From positions 320,528 through 384,527 of the forward strand of contig NZ_FQZF01000002.1 of assembly GCF_900141905.1 (NCBI RefSeq): a DNA stretch of 64,000 nt. The letters are read 5' to 3'. Within the stretch, counting starts at the first letter, position 1. Every line of letters starts with the position of its first letter. Position numbers and translations under genes: made by a program. The notes under the pieces are model-generated. The model saw only the letters and a list, made by a program, of their open reading frames with translations, had not been told where the DNA came from and did not search any database. Positions 35,973 to 45,011 of this stretch are shown here, piece after piece. This DNA comes from Muricoccus roseus (GTDB taxonomy: Bacteria > Pseudomonadota > Alphaproteobacteria > Acetobacterales > Acetobacteraceae).

Positions 35973-38017
35973 TCATCGGCACCGCCGGCCATATCGACCA
36001 CGGCAAGACGGCACTCGTGCAGTCCCTCACCGGCGTCGATACCGACCGGCTGAAGGAGGAGAAGGCGCGCGGCATCACAGTCGATCTCGGCTTTGCCTAT
36101 GTCGGCCAGGGGGACCGGGTCACCGGCTTCGTGGATGTCCCGGGCCATGAGCGCTTCGTCCACACGATGCTGGCCGGGGCGAGCGGGATCGACTTCGCGC
36201 TGCTCGTCGTCGCGGCCGATGACGGGGTGATGCCGCAGACGCGCGAGCATCTCGCCATCCTCGACCTGCTGGGCATCGGGCGCGGGATCGTGGTGCTCAG
36301 CAAGGCGGATCTGGCCGATGCCGAGCGCCGCACCGCTGTGGCCCAGGAGATCCGCGCCACCCTGGCCGGCACGTCGCTGGAGGGTGCGCCCATCCTCCCG
36401 GTTTCGGTGCGGACGGGGGAGGGGGTCGAGGCGCTGAAGGCCGCTCTCGCGCGGGCGGAGGAGGACACCCCGGCGGCGGGCGACCAAGGCGCCTTTCGCC
36501 TCGCCGTGGACCGCAGCTTCACCCTGTCGGGCGCCGGCACGGTGGTGACGGGCACGGTGCTCTCCGGCGCGGTGTCGGTGGGGGATCAGGTCATGGTCAG
36601 CCCGCGCGGCATCCCGGCGCGGGTGCGCTCCATCCATGCCCAGAACCGGCCGGCGGAGCGGGGCGTGGCCGGGCAGCGCTGCGCCCTGAACCTGGCGGGG
36701 GAGGGGATCAGCAAGGAGGCTGTCGCGCGCGGCGACATGGTTCTGGATCCGTCGCTGCACGCGCCGACGGACCGGATCGACGCGCATTTCCGCGTGCTGG
36801 GGAGCGAGCCCAAGGCGCTCGGCACCTGGTTCCCCGCGCGGCTGCACCATGCGAGCGCCGAGGTCGGCGCCCGGCTCGTTCCCCTGGGCGATCCGATGGA
36901 GCCGGGTGGCGGAGGCTTCGTCCAGCTCGTGCTGGACCGCCCGATCGCCGCCGCCATCGGGGACCGCTTCATCCTCCGCGACGTCTCGGCCCAGCGGACG
37001 ATCGGCGGCGGCCGGTTCCTCGACCTGCGCGCCCCGGCGCGTAAGCGGCGCACGCCGGAGCGCCTGGCCCAGCTGGAGGCGCTCTCGGCGCGCGACCCCA
37101 CCGAGGCGCTGGCCCGGCTGCTCGAGGTCCCGCCCTATCAGGCCGAACTGTCTGGCTTTGCGCGGGACCACGCGCTGACTGCCGCTGAGGGCGCCGCCAT
37201 CGTCCAAGGGCTGGGTGCGTTGACGCTGGATGCCGTGGGCCAGCGCCATGTCCTCTCCCACGGGCAGTGGGACCGGTTCCGCGAGAACCTGCTCGCGGCC
37301 ATCGGCCAGCATCACGAGGAGAACCCGGACCAGCAGGGCATCGGGCGCGAGCGGCTGCGGATGCTCGTCCAGCCTCGCCTCCCGGCCGCCGCCTTCCGCG
37401 CGGCGCTGGAGCGGGAGGCGCGGGCCGGCGCCGTGGTGCTGGAAGGCGCCTTCCTCCGCCTGCCCGGCCATGAGGTGCGGTTGGACCCGGAGGACGAAGC
37501 GCTTTTCGCGCGCATCATGCCCCTGTTGCTGGGCGAAGCGCGCTTCCGCCCGCCGCGTGTACGAGACATCTCCAACCTGTTCGAACATCCCGAGATGGAG
37601 GTCCGTCGGGTGCTGAAGGCCTGCGCGCGGCTGGGCCGGGTGGACCAGATCGCCCACGACCACTTCTTCGCCCGCGCCACCACGGCGGAGATGGTGGAGA
37701 TCGCGAAGGATGTGGCGCGTGGAGCCGACGCTGGCTGGATTTCCGCCGCCGCCTTCCGCGACCGGATGGATAACGGCCGGAAGGTCGCCATCCAGATCCT
37801 GGATTTCCTGGATCGGCAGGGCGTGACCTTGCGCCGCGGCGACCTGCGGCGCATCAATCCCCATCGGGCAGACCTGTTCGGTTCGCCCGCCGATGATGGC
37901 CTTGGAGGAGAAGCGTCCCCGGTGGGGCGTCCGGACTTCAAATCCGGGTGGGGCAGCGAGACTGTCCCGGGTGGGTTCGACTCCCATTCTCTTCCGCCAT
38001 CCGGGAATCGCCCATGA
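35969..38017 (+). CDS. selB: Selenocysteine-specific elongation factor SelB (frame extends through selC)
   Basis: A GTPase that carries selenocysteyl-tRNA to UGA codons marked by a SECIS hairpin. GTPase motifs: GHIDHGKT (G1), DVPGHERF (G3) and LSKADL (G4). The C-terminal winged-helix domains bind the SECIS; family-like sequence ends around [13 protein letters not shown] near residue 640. There is no stop codon there: codons 646-677 are the selC tRNA itself, and the frame ends at a TGA (38015-38017) that overlaps the next gene's ATG. The resulting 682-residue protein is somewhat longer than usual. Whether the last 37 residues are made depends on whether the transcript is cut for tRNA maturation first. 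Confidence 0.93.
   Translation: MIIGTAGHIDHGKTALVQSLTGVDTDRLKEEKARGITVDLGFAYVGQGDRVTGFVDVPGHERFVHTMLAGASGIDFALLVVAADDGVMPQTREHLAILDLLGIGRGIVVLSKADLADAERRTAVAQEIRATLAGTSLEGAPILPVSVRTGEGVEALKAALARAEEDTPAAGDQGAFRLAVDRSFTLSGAGTVVTGTVLSGAVSVGDQVMVSPRGIPARVRSIHAQNRPAERGVAGQRCALNLAGEGISKEAVARGDMVLDPSLHAPTDRIDAHFRVLGSEPKALGTWFPARLHHASAEVGARLVPLGDPMEPGGGGFVQLVLDRPIAAAIGDRFILRDVSAQRTIGGGRFLDLRAPARKRRTPERLAQLEALSARDPTEALARLLEVPPYQAELSGFARDHALTAAEGAAIVQGLGALTLDAVGQRHVLSHGQWDRFRENLLAAIGQHHEENPDQQGIGRERLRMLVQPRLPAAAFRAALEREARAGAVVLEGAFLRLPGHEVRLDPEDEALFARIMPLLLGEARFRPPRVRDISNLFEHPEMEVRRVLKACARLGRVDQIAHDHFFARATTAEMVEIAKDVARGADAGWISAAAFRDRMDNGRKVAIQILDFLDRQGVTLRRGDLRRINPHRADLFGSPADDGLGGEASPVGRPDFKSGWGSETVPGGFDSHSLPPSGNRP
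37904..37999 (+). tRNA. selC: tRNA-Sec (anticodon UCA)
   Basis: A 96-base selenocysteine tRNA. The acceptor stem is 8 bp (GGAGGAGA with TCTCTTCC), the anticodon stem-loop is CCGGACTTCAAATCCGG with TCA, a long variable arm follows, and the T arm is GTGGG/CCCAT (GGTTCGACTCC). G73 and CCA are encoded. The sequence closely parallels E. coli selC in GGACTTCAAATCC and GGTTCGACTCC. The gene begins exactly at a selB codon boundary. Confidence 0.96.
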
Positions 38018-38394
38018 CCGTGCCCGCCGAAACCGATTTCGACGACTGGCTGATCGGAACCTTTGGCGAGGTCGGGTCCTTCACGATGCTCTTCGTGCTG
38101 GTCCGGATCACGGAAACCACGGTGGAGCCGCTGCGCTCGGCCTGGCTGCATGTGGTGGGGGACGAGACGCGCTGGCCGGATATGGCGGCGCTCTTCGCCG
38201 GTGCCGGGGTGGCCTGGTCAGGCGCGGTGTTCTTCCGTGCGGGGCGCGAGGGCCTGGTGGAGGACAGCGAGGCACGTGCCCGCCTCTCCGCCCTGACACG
38301 CAAGCTGCACGAGGACCGTTCCCTGATCCGCGACGGCGAGTTCTTCAACGCGGACGGGCTGCGGCTTCAGATCGAGGAGATGAAGCGGCACTGA
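38014..38394 (+). CDS. Hypothetical protein after selC (126 aa)
   Basis: A small mostly helical protein, [20 protein letters not shown] at the start, with a moderately hydrophobic central segment (WPDMAALFAGAGVAWSGAVFF) and a charged C-terminal helix (LTRKLHEDRSLIRDGEFF). Its ATG overlaps the selB stop (ATGA), as if coupled to selB translation through selC. If selC is cut out, a 14-base leader with GGGAA remains, enough for independent initiation. No family recognised. Confidence 0.7.
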   Translation: MTVPAETDFDDWLIGTFGEVGSFTMLFVLVRITETTVEPLRSAWLHVVGDETRWPDMAALFAGAGVAWSGAVFFRAGREGLVEDSEARARLSALTRKLHEDRSLIRDGEFFNADGLRLQIEEMKRH

Positions 38395-38420
38395 CGCCAA
38401 TTCTGGTCTGTCTGTTTGTC

Positions 38421-38650
38421 CGGGGGAGAGGAAGAAGGAATTCTTCCTCTCCCCGGACCCCTCACCATCATCTTTCTCTTCACGTTTGGATTCACTCGTC
38501 AGGCGGTGCGCCTGAGGTCCACTACCTCAGGCGACTGCAAGCGCAGGATCAATCCCCTCCAACCAGAGACCCCTTCGATCCGGGGCATCCACGGCAGTCA
38601 GACGGGGTTCCAAGGGCCTCAGGCCCTTGGCGGGTGAGGGCGGAGCCCTC
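38421..38650. repeat. Structured intergenic repeat, copy A (five hairpins)
   Basis: First of two homologous elements of roughly 235 bp. In order: H1 38423-38454 (14-bp stem GGGGAGAGGAAGAA, loop GGAA), H2 38509-38533 (10 bp, CGCCTGAGGT), H3 38570-38585 (CCCC/GGGG), H4 38610-38630 (9 bp, CCAAGGGCC, loop TCA) and H5 38636-38650 (6 bp, GAGGGC). Linkers such as CCCCTCACCATCATCTTT and AACCAGAGACCCC are nearly identical to copy B. It sits between the convergent 126-residue gene and the 115-residue gene. No coding frame, transposase or terminal repeat is seen. Confidence 0.85.
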
Positions 38651-38673
38651 GGCTTTATTGATAGCGCGCCGGC

Positions 38674-39021
38674 TCAGCAGGCCGAGGCCGGGCGAGCCGG
38701 GGCGGAGAAGGGGTCCAGACCGCGCGCGGTGGGAGGCTGCCAGGTGCGGGAGGCCTGGGTGGCGCCGCTGGGGTTCGTCCCGATATGGGAGCCGCCCGTG
38801 CCGCCGCTCCAGCCCGTGGAGCCCGCATTGCCTGGCGCCGTGCCGTCGCCGCTGCCGCGTGCCGGCGGGGTGGCCGCTTCGGCTTTGCCGGCCGCGTTGC
38901 AGCCTGGCCCTTCGAGGCTCTGCGCCGAGCGCGGCTGGCCGGCGGCCCCGCCCTGGGCCAGGGCCGGCGCGGCGAGGGCCAGCGTGGCCAGCATGGCGAT
39001 CATGCCCGGTTGAAAGCGCAT
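38674..39021 (-). CDS. Secreted Gly/Ser/Thr-rich protein (115 aa)
   Basis: A signal peptide (MRFQPGMIAMLATLALAAPALA, cleaved before QGGAA) leads to a low-complexity mature chain rich in Gly, Ser, Thr, Ala and Pro, with segments such as GWSGGTGGSHIGTNPSG and ATQASRTWQPPTARGLDPF. One Cys occurs mid-chain and one is the last residue. GGAGGAGGG precedes the ATG. It follows selD on the same strand by 55 bp. Typical small exported protein of Acetobacteraceae; function unknown. Confidence 0.7.
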   Translation of the reverse strand: MRFQPGMIAMLATLALAAPALAQGGAAGQPRSAQSLEGPGCNAAGKAEAATPPARGSGDGTAPGNAGSTGWSGGTGGSHIGTNPSGATQASRTWQPPTARGLDPFSAPARPASAC

Positions 39022-39076
39022 TCCACCCTCCTCCATCGCGGGGCCTGGGCCCTGCATTCTTCCAGCCGGGCGCGGA

Positions 39077-40156
39077 TCAGCCCTTCTGCCCGGAACGCGC
39101 GACGCCGCCTCCGGTCACCGTCACCCCCGGTTCTCCGGCAGTCGCCGTGCCGATGCGGCGCGCGAGAGGATAGCCGGCGGCCACGATGCGCTCCACCAGA
39201 TCGTCGGCGGCTTCCGGGTCGCAGGCGATCAGCAGGCCGCCCGAGGTTTGCGGGTCGGTCAGCAGCATGCGCCCGGCATCGGGCAGGCCGGGCGGCAGGG
39301 TGACCGATGCGCTGTAGCTGTCCCAGTTGCGGTGGGAGGCGCCGGTGACGAAGCCCTGCCCGGCGAGGCTGGCGGCATGGGCGAGGAACGGCACCGCCTC
39401 CATCCCGATCGTCAGCCGCAGCCCCGAGCCGCGCGCCATTTCCAGCGCATGGCCCAGCAGGCCGAAGCCAGTCACATCGGTGATGCCATGCACGGCGGGG
39501 TCCTCCGCGAGCGCCGCGCCCACGCGGTTCAGCAGCGTGGTGGAGGCGATCATCTCCTCATAGGCGCCGTCGGGCAGGGCGCCCTTCTTGATGGCGGCGG
39601 AGTAGATGCCGATGCCGATGCCCTTGGTCAGGATCAGCGCATCCCCCGGCCGCGCCCCGCTGTTGCGCCTGATGCGGTCCGGGTGGCCGAGCCCGATCAC
39701 GGCCAGGCCGTAGATCGGCTCGGGGGAATCGATCGAATGGCCGCCGGCCACGGGGATGCCAGCCTCGGCGCAGACCGAGGCACCGCCCTGCAGGATCTCG
39801 CGCACCGTGGCGGGATCCAGCTTGTTCACGGGGATGCCGAGGATGGCGAGGGCCATGATCGGCTTGCCGCCCATCGCGTAGATGTCGGAGATCGCGTTGG
39901 TGGCGGCGATCCGGCCGAAGTCGCGGGGGTTGTCCACCATCGGCATGAAAAAGTCGGTGGTCGCGATCACCGCGAGCTTCTCGTCGACCTGCCAGACGGC
40001 GGCGTCATCCGCCGTCTCGGTCCCGACAAGGAGCTGGCTGAAGCCCGCGGCCATCGGCTGGTCCGCCAGCAGGCTCTGGAGCACGGAAGGGGCGAGCTTG
40101 CAGCCGCAGCCGCCGCCATGCGCGAGCTCGGTCAGCCGGATCGTGGTCGCATCCAT
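39077..40156 (-). CDS. selD: Selenide, water dikinase (selenophosphate synthetase)
   Basis: A 359-residue enzyme making selenophosphate, the selenium donor for SelA. The catalytic N-terminal motif is [11 protein letters not shown] with Cys in the usual Cys/Sec position, so SelD itself needs no selenocysteine. Later motifs: [59 protein letters not shown] and [16 protein letters not shown] five bases upstream favours the ATG at 40156 over one at 40168. It reads toward the sel operon. Confidence 0.96.
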   Translation of the reverse strand: MDATTIRLTELAHGGGCGCKLAPSVLQSLLADQPMAAGFSQLLVGTETADDAAVWQVDEKLAVIATTDFFMPMVDNPRDFGRIAATNAISDIYAMGGKPIMALAILGIPVNKLDPATVREILQGGASVCAEAGIPVAGGHSIDSPEPIYGLAVIGLGHPDRIRRNSGARPGDALILTKGIGIGIYSAAIKKGALPDGAYEEMIASTTLLNRVGAALAEDPAVHGITDVTGFGLLGHALEMARGSGLRLTIGMEAVPFLAHAASLAGQGFVTGASHRNWDSYSASVTLPPGLPDAGRMLLTDPQTSGGLLIACDPEAADDLVERIVAAGYPLARRIGTATAGEPGVTVTGGGVARSGQKG

Positions 40157-40411
40157 GGCGTCCTCCATGTTCTTCGTCCCTGCCGGCGAGGATGGGGAAC
40201 CCGACAGTGGGACAGCCCGCGCGCGGCGGGGCGATGAAGCGTTTTGAGCCGGGAGGGCGGGAGCCGCAAGCCAGCCAGGCGGGGAGTGGCGGCAGGAAAG
40301 CGCGGCGCGAACGACCATCCGGGGAGGCTCCAGGGCGAAGCAGGCTTGAGCCGAGGGCCGCCATGATCCAGAGCGGGGCGACCACATGCGTTGGGAAAGA
40401 TCACCCGCAGA

Positions 40412-41395
40412 ATGCCACGGCTCCTCGTGCTCGGCTTTTCCAACACCGCCCTCCGGGCCGGATATACCGGCCCCCTGAAGACCCTTCTCGCGGAGCGGCA
40501 CCCGGAGCTGGAGCTGTTCGTCTGCGGCCTGGGCGGGCTCAGCCCCCATGTCGTGCCCGTTGCCTTTGACCGCATGCAGCAGCGGCACGGACCCTTCAGC
40601 CATGTGGTGCTGGAGATCGCTACCTCGGTCTATGCCCGCAGCACGACGGATACGCCGGAGCAGGCCGGGCAGCTCATCCTGGACTGCCTGAACCGGGCGG
40701 CGGAAGCCGGCGCGCGTCCGGCGCTTCTGCACCTGTTCCGGACGGATCTGACGGTGGCGCGCCTGCCCTTCGCCCGGCTGCTCACCGAGGCCGCGACCGA
40801 GCATGGCTATCCGGTGGTGGATCTGGCCGAGGGCCTCGTTCAGCGGAAGGGCGAGGAGTTCGTGCGCGGGCTGCTGCGCGACACAGTGCACACCACCCCC
40901 GAAGGAAGCCTCTTCCAGGCCGAGGAACTGCTGGCCGCGCTGGACGGCTGGCTGCGGAGCACGGTGCCCGCCACCGTTCCGCCGCGTCCCGCGCTGCGGC
41001 GGCTTGGCCTTGCGCTCCACCTCTCCGCGGGGCGCGCGGGCCTTTTCCACTGGCAGGACTTCCTGTGCGAGACCGGCGTGATCGAGGCTGGGGAGAACCT
41101 GACACTGGCGCTGCCGGAGCCGCTGCGCGTCTTCGGCCTGACCTATCTCGTGGGGCCGAGGACCGGCCGGCTCGAATTCGGGCTCGACGAGCGGATCGTG
41201 CCGATCGAGGCCTTCGACGAGCATGCGCATTTCACCCGGCTCGGGCTGCGTGTGCTGCCCCCGGCGCAGCAGGGCCCGGTGCGGCGCGTCTCCATCCGTC
41301 AGGATCCGGCCATGCCGCAAGTTGTCCTGAAGCGCGGGACGCCGGATCACGGGCCGCGCGAGGGGCAGGTGGTGGACCTTCTCCACCTCGGCTGA
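40412..41395 (+). CDS. SGNH/GDSL-type hydrolase-like protein
   Basis: A 327-residue protein with an SGNH-hydrolase-like N-terminal half: block [16 protein letters not shown] (nucleophile Ser in GFSNT), block [11 protein letters not shown] (Gly), block III LEIATS (less typical), and block [10 protein letters not shown] (Asp/His). The second half is a separate beta-rich domain ([20 protein letters not shown] to [10 protein letters not shown]). Family members often deacylate or acylate glycans and lipids, which suits the glycan cluster downstream. The ATG at 40412 is preferred over TTG at 40391, with GGAAAGA eleven bases upstream. Cytosolic; no signal peptide. Confidence 0.65.
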   Translation: MPRLLVLGFSNTALRAGYTGPLKTLLAERHPELELFVCGLGGLSPHVVPVAFDRMQQRHGPFSHVVLEIATSVYARSTTDTPEQAGQLILDCLNRAAEAGARPALLHLFRTDLTVARLPFARLLTEAATEHGYPVVDLAEGLVQRKGEEFVRGLLRDTVHTTPEGSLFQAEELLAALDGWLRSTVPATVPPRPALRRLGLALHLSAGRAGLFHWQDFLCETGVIEAGENLTLALPEPLRVFGLTYLVGPRTGRLEFGLDERIVPIEAFDEHAHFTRLGLRVLPPAQQGPVRRVSIRQDPAMPQVVLKRGTPDHGPREGQVVDLLHLG

Positions 41396-41618
41396 TTCGC
41401 CGCGGCGGCGGCGTCGTGGCTTGCGCGGCCAGGCTGAAACGATAGCCTGTGACGACGTTGAGTCATTCGGCACGGCAAAGCACCGCCGGGTCTGACGAAA
41501 GGGGGGAGCCGGCGTTGGGATCGGGCGTTCGCGAGCTGCGGACCGGCAACCGCCATAGGGGTGGACCGGGCTGGAATGGCGAAGGGCCGGGTTCATTCGC
41601 CAGGGAACCGGGCCGCGC

Positions 41619-42470
41619 ATGCTGAAGGGCTCGGTCGGCGTCGTCATCCCGAACTACAACTACGCCCGCTACCTGCCCGAGCGCCTTGCCTCCATCGCGG
41701 CGCAGGGCGAGCCGGTGGGCGAGATCACCTTTCTCGACGATGCCTCCACGGACAACAGCATGGCGGTGGCGGAGCCGCTGCTTGCGCGCTTCGAGTGCCC
41801 GGTCTCGATCCTTCGCAACGACGCGAATTCCGGTTCCGTGCTGCGCCAATGGGCGCGCGGGCTGGAGCGGACCACCACCCCCTATCTCTGGATCGCCGAG
41901 GCGGATGACGCGGCGGAGCCGGGGATGCTGGAGGCGCTGGCGGGCCGTCTGGCCGCGGATCCGGCGAGTGTCTTCGCCTTCGCCGACACGGCGGCCATAG
42001 GACCGGCCGGCGAGGTGATCGAGGACAGCGGGAAACGCTACAGCGCCGCCATGGGCGATCAGGCGCTCGAACGCGACGCCGTGTTCCCGGCCGCCGATTT
42101 CCTGCGCCGCTGCCTCTCCCCGCGCAACCTGGTGGTGAGCGCGAGCGCCGTGCTATGGCGCACCGAGGCGCTGCGGGCGGTCTTCGCGCGGCTCGGGGGC
42201 GAGGTGGACCGGTGGCGCTGCGTCGGCGACTGGCGGATCTATATCGAGGCGGTGCGCGGGGAGGGGCGGGTGCAGTATGAGGCCCGCCCCTTCAGCCGCC
42301 ACCGCCGCCATGGCGGCAGCGTCACCGGCTCCGCCCCGCCCGCGCGCCACTTCGCCGAGGTGGTGGCGCTGCACGCCATGCTGCGGCGGTTCCTTGCGGA
42401 AGACCCGGCCTGCGAGGCGCGGATGCGCCACCATCTCGCCGACCTGCGCCGCGCCTGGAAGCTGGGGTGA
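41619..42470 (+). CDS. Family 2 glycosyltransferase
   Basis: A 283-residue GT-A fold transferase. The nucleotide-sugar pocket is [20 protein letters not shown], then [13 protein letters not shown]; the metal-binding acidic motif is EADDAAEP. Later regions ([22 protein letters not shown]) resemble bacterial GT2 enzymes for surface polysaccharides. AGGGA about eleven bases upstream is the ribosome site. It converges on the methyltransferase of the bidirectional cluster, with 34 bp between them. Confidence 0.88.
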   Translation: MLKGSVGVVIPNYNYARYLPERLASIAAQGEPVGEITFLDDASTDNSMAVAEPLLARFECPVSILRNDANSGSVLRQWARGLERTTTPYLWIAEADDAAEPGMLEALAGRLAADPASVFAFADTAAIGPAGEVIEDSGKRYSAAMGDQALERDAVFPAADFLRRCLSPRNLVVSASAVLWRTEALRAVFARLGGEVDRWRCVGDWRIYIEAVRGEGRVQYEARPFSRHRRHGGSVTGSAPPARHFAEVVALHAMLRRFLAEDPACEARMRHHLADLRRAWKLG

Positions 42471-42504
42471 CGGGCCGGCCGCCGGGGACGGCGGCCGGCG
42501 TCGT

Positions 42505-43314
42505 TCAGCCTTTCGCGGCCTCGCCCGGGGCCTGATCGGGCGGAATCAGCAGCCAGCTCTGGCGGCTCGACTGCACGGTGAAGCCGTGCTCGGCCGCGAA
42601 GGCCTTCACATGCTCCTGCATCCGCAGCACGCCCTTCTCGTCCGGCCAGAGCCAGTCATCCCCGCAGAGCACGGCGTTGGGGAAGAGCTTATAGGCGGCA
42701 TCGAGGTCGTCGCGGTGCTTGCCGGCGTCGATATAGATCAGCTCCGGGACGATGCCGCGCACATGGAGGTAGCTCAGCGCCTCCGGCGAATGGCGGCGCA
42801 CGGGGTAAAAGCGCTGCTTGTAGAGCCGCACATTGTTCATCGCGACGCAGAAATTACCGTGGCGGCGGAGGTTGGCGACGATGGTCGCCACCTGCTCGTC
42901 GCCCAGGTGCCACACGCTGCGCGACTGGATCGGGTCCAGCGCCATCCGCTCGATATAGGCGGCCCAGTTGCCGTCCCATGGGTCCACGCCGATGATCGTC
43001 AGCTTGTCGGAGCTGCGCAGCCACTGGAGGGTGGAGCCGCAGAGAAAGCAGCCCACCTCCACCATCAGCTGGATGTTCCGCTTGCGGATGGTGTCAAAGA
43101 TGATCTCCCGCCCGCCGCGGCCATTGCCGTCCAGGGCGAGGAAGAAGGGCTCGATCTCGCCATAACCGAATTCCGGCCAGGGATTGTCGCGCAGCAGCGC
43201 CTTTAGCCCGAGATTGATGCGGGAGACCGGCCCGGTGCCCTCGCCCACCGCCTCCCGGGCCGTGCGCTTGTCGGTTTTGGGGGGCGTTCCCGTCATGGAA
43301 TCCGCATCGGCCAC
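42505..43314 (-). CDS. Class I SAM-dependent methyltransferase
   Basis: A 269-residue soluble enzyme. The SAM-binding motif I is LMVEVGCFLCGSTLQWLR near residues 83-100, followed by IIGVDPWDGNW and an acidic block LIYIDAGKHRDDLDAAY, where CGDDWLWPD may form the metal- or acceptor-binding part. This layout resembles TylF/Methyltransf_24-type enzymes acting on sugars or natural products. GTG at 43314 is preferred because AAGGAG precedes it; ATG at 43296 is possible. It is the last gene of the leftward arm PhyH-PhyH-FAAL-methyltransferase. Confidence 0.8.
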   Translation of the reverse strand: MADADSMTGTPPKTDKRTAREAVGEGTGPVSRINLGLKALLRDNPWPEFGYGEIEPFFLALDGNGRGGREIIFDTIRKRNIQLMVEVGCFLCGSTLQWLRSSDKLTIIGVDPWDGNWAAYIERMALDPIQSRSVWHLGDEQVATIVANLRRHGNFCVAMNNVRLYKQRFYPVRRHSPEALSYLHVRGIVPELIYIDAGKHRDDLDAAYKLFPNAVLCGDDWLWPDEKGVLRMQEHVKAFAAEHGFTVQSSRQSWLLIPPDQAPGEAAKG

Positions 43315-43333
43315 GGGGCTGCTCCTTCCGAAG

Positions 43334-45007
43334 TCATGGGCCAGTTCTATCCGCCATCGCTGGCTGCGGGTGAAGGGGGGCCGCTTCCCTCGTTGCCAGC
43401 AGGCCCTCCGCCCAGGCGGCCTTCGCGGCCTGCCGGCGGACCTTGCCGCTGGAGGTGCGGGGGAGGGCGCCGTGCCGCAGCAGGGCGAGATGCGGCACCA
43501 CCCCGTGCCGCTCCGCCACCAGGGCGGACAGGGCGGGGATGACGGCGGCGGCCGCCTCGAGGTCCCGGTTGCCGGTTTCGCAGAGCACGACCAGCCGTTC
43601 CTCGTTCCCGGCCCCGATCACGCCGAAGGCGGCGGCGGCCAGGACCTCCTCATCCAGCGCGGCCTCCAGCAGCGTGCCCTCGATATCCGTGGCGTGCAGC
43701 TTGCGGCCATGGATCGCGACCACGTCCTTCAGCCGGTCGAGCACCACCAGTTCGCCCTCCAGCACCGCGCCGAGGTCCCCGGTGCGGAGGAAGTGCTTTC
43801 CGACGGCCTCGAAGCCACCGGGATGCGGAAGCACCGCACGCGTCTCGCCGCACCAGAAGCCGGGCGAGACATGCGGGCCCGCGACGCAGATTTCGCCCTC
43901 CCGGCCCTCATCAGGGGCATGGGCGCCCGCTTCGTCGGCGAGGAGGAGGTCGCAGCCCGGCGCGGGCCGGCCGAGCGCCACGCGTGAAGCCCCGGCATCG
44001 CCCGCGCGCCCGACCAGGCGCAGGCCCGATCCAGCATCCCGGCCCGTGACCAGGAGCGTCGCCTCCGCGAGCCCGTAGCAGGGCAGGAAGGCGGAGGGGC
44101 GGAAGCCGGCCGGGGCGAAGCGGGCCGCAAAATCCTGTAGCACCCGTTGGCGGATGGGCTCGGCGCCGCAGAAGGCCACCGTCCAGGCGGAGAGGTCGAG
44201 CGCGCGGAGATCGGCTTCCGAAACGCGGCGCGTCAGCAGTCCGTAGCCGAAGCTCGGCCCGCCCGCCGTGGTGGCCCCGTGCCGCGCGATCGCGCGCAGC
44301 CAGCGCAGCGGGCGCTGCAGGAAGGCCATGGGCGGCATGAGCACGGCCAGCGCCCCCAGCAGCACCGGCTCCAGGATGGCGCCGATCAGGCCCATGTCGT
44401 GATGATGCGGCAGCCAGCTCACGCCGATCCCGCCCGCATCCAGGCCGAAGCGCTGCCGGATCATCGCGAGATTGGCCGCGATGTTCCCGTGGGTGAGCAC
44501 GATGCCTCGCGGGCTGCGGGTGGAGCCTGAGGTGTATTGCACAAAGGCCGGGGCTTCCGGCGGCGGCATGGGGGGCAGGGCATGCGCCGCCCGCAGCAGG
44601 CGGGGCAGGGCGATGGTGCGCGCCGCGGCCCAGGGGGCCCCCGCATCCTCCTCGCCCGCCACGATCATCGCATCGGGCTGGGCATCGGCCATGAGGAGCG
44701 CGAGGCGCTCCCGCTGGTCCGCCATGACCGGGCGCAGCATGGGCACCGCCACGGCGCTGACGCGCAGGCAGGCCAGGAAGGCGGCGATGAAGCCCAGGCC
44801 CGGCGGGAAGACGAGGGCGAGAGTGCAGCCCGCGAGCCCTTCCGCCGCCAGGCCGCGCGCGATCTGGTCCACCTCGCGCGCCAGCATCGGCCAGCTCAGC
44901 CGCTCCGTGACCTCCTCGCCCCGGCCGAGAAAGAGGAAGGCGTCGCGCTCGCCACGGGACTGGGCATGGCTCTCCAACGCGGCGAGCACGCCGACCGGCT
45001 GGTTCAT
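43334..45007 (-). CDS. Fatty acyl-AMP ligase-like AMP-binding enzyme
   Basis: A 557-residue adenylate-forming enzyme. The P-loop is YTSGSTRSPRGIVLTHGN, and SWLPHHHDMGLIGAILEP plus CYGLAEATLLVTG are hallmarks of fatty acyl-AMP ligases (FAAL) rather than acyl-CoA synthetases. RTGDLG, DRLKDVVAIHGRK and the catalytic lysine in RTSSGKVRRQ complete the fold. FAALs activate acyl chains and pass them to an acyl carrier protein; the ACP at 48053 on the opposite arm is the likely acceptor. It starts 4 bp after the PhyH1 stop. Confidence 0.9.
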   Translation of the reverse strand: MNQPVGVLAALESHAQSRGERDAFLFLGRGEEVTERLSWPMLAREVDQIARGLAAEGLAGCTLALVFPPGLGFIAAFLACLRVSAVAVPMLRPVMADQRERLALLMADAQPDAMIVAGEEDAGAPWAAARTIALPRLLRAAHALPPMPPPEAPAFVQYTSGSTRSPRGIVLTHGNIAANLAMIRQRFGLDAGGIGVSWLPHHHDMGLIGAILEPVLLGALAVLMPPMAFLQRPLRWLRAIARHGATTAGGPSFGYGLLTRRVSEADLRALDLSAWTVAFCGAEPIRQRVLQDFAARFAPAGFRPSAFLPCYGLAEATLLVTGRDAGSGLRLVGRAGDAGASRVALGRPAPGCDLLLADEAGAHAPDEGREGEICVAGPHVSPGFWCGETRAVLPHPGGFEAVGKHFLRTGDLGAVLEGELVVLDRLKDVVAIHGRKLHATDIEGTLLEAALDEEVLAAAAFGVIGAGNEERLVVLCETGNRDLEAAAAVIPALSALVAERHGVVPHLALLRHGALPRTSSGKVRRQAAKAAWAEGLLATREAAPLHPQPAMADRTGP

Positions 45008-45011
45008 GCCG

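Noticed and set aside
38416-38637. 73-codon frame inside repeat copy A
   Set aside because: The pattern of base change between copies A and B preserves hairpin pairing, not codons, and the frame is not kept in copy B.
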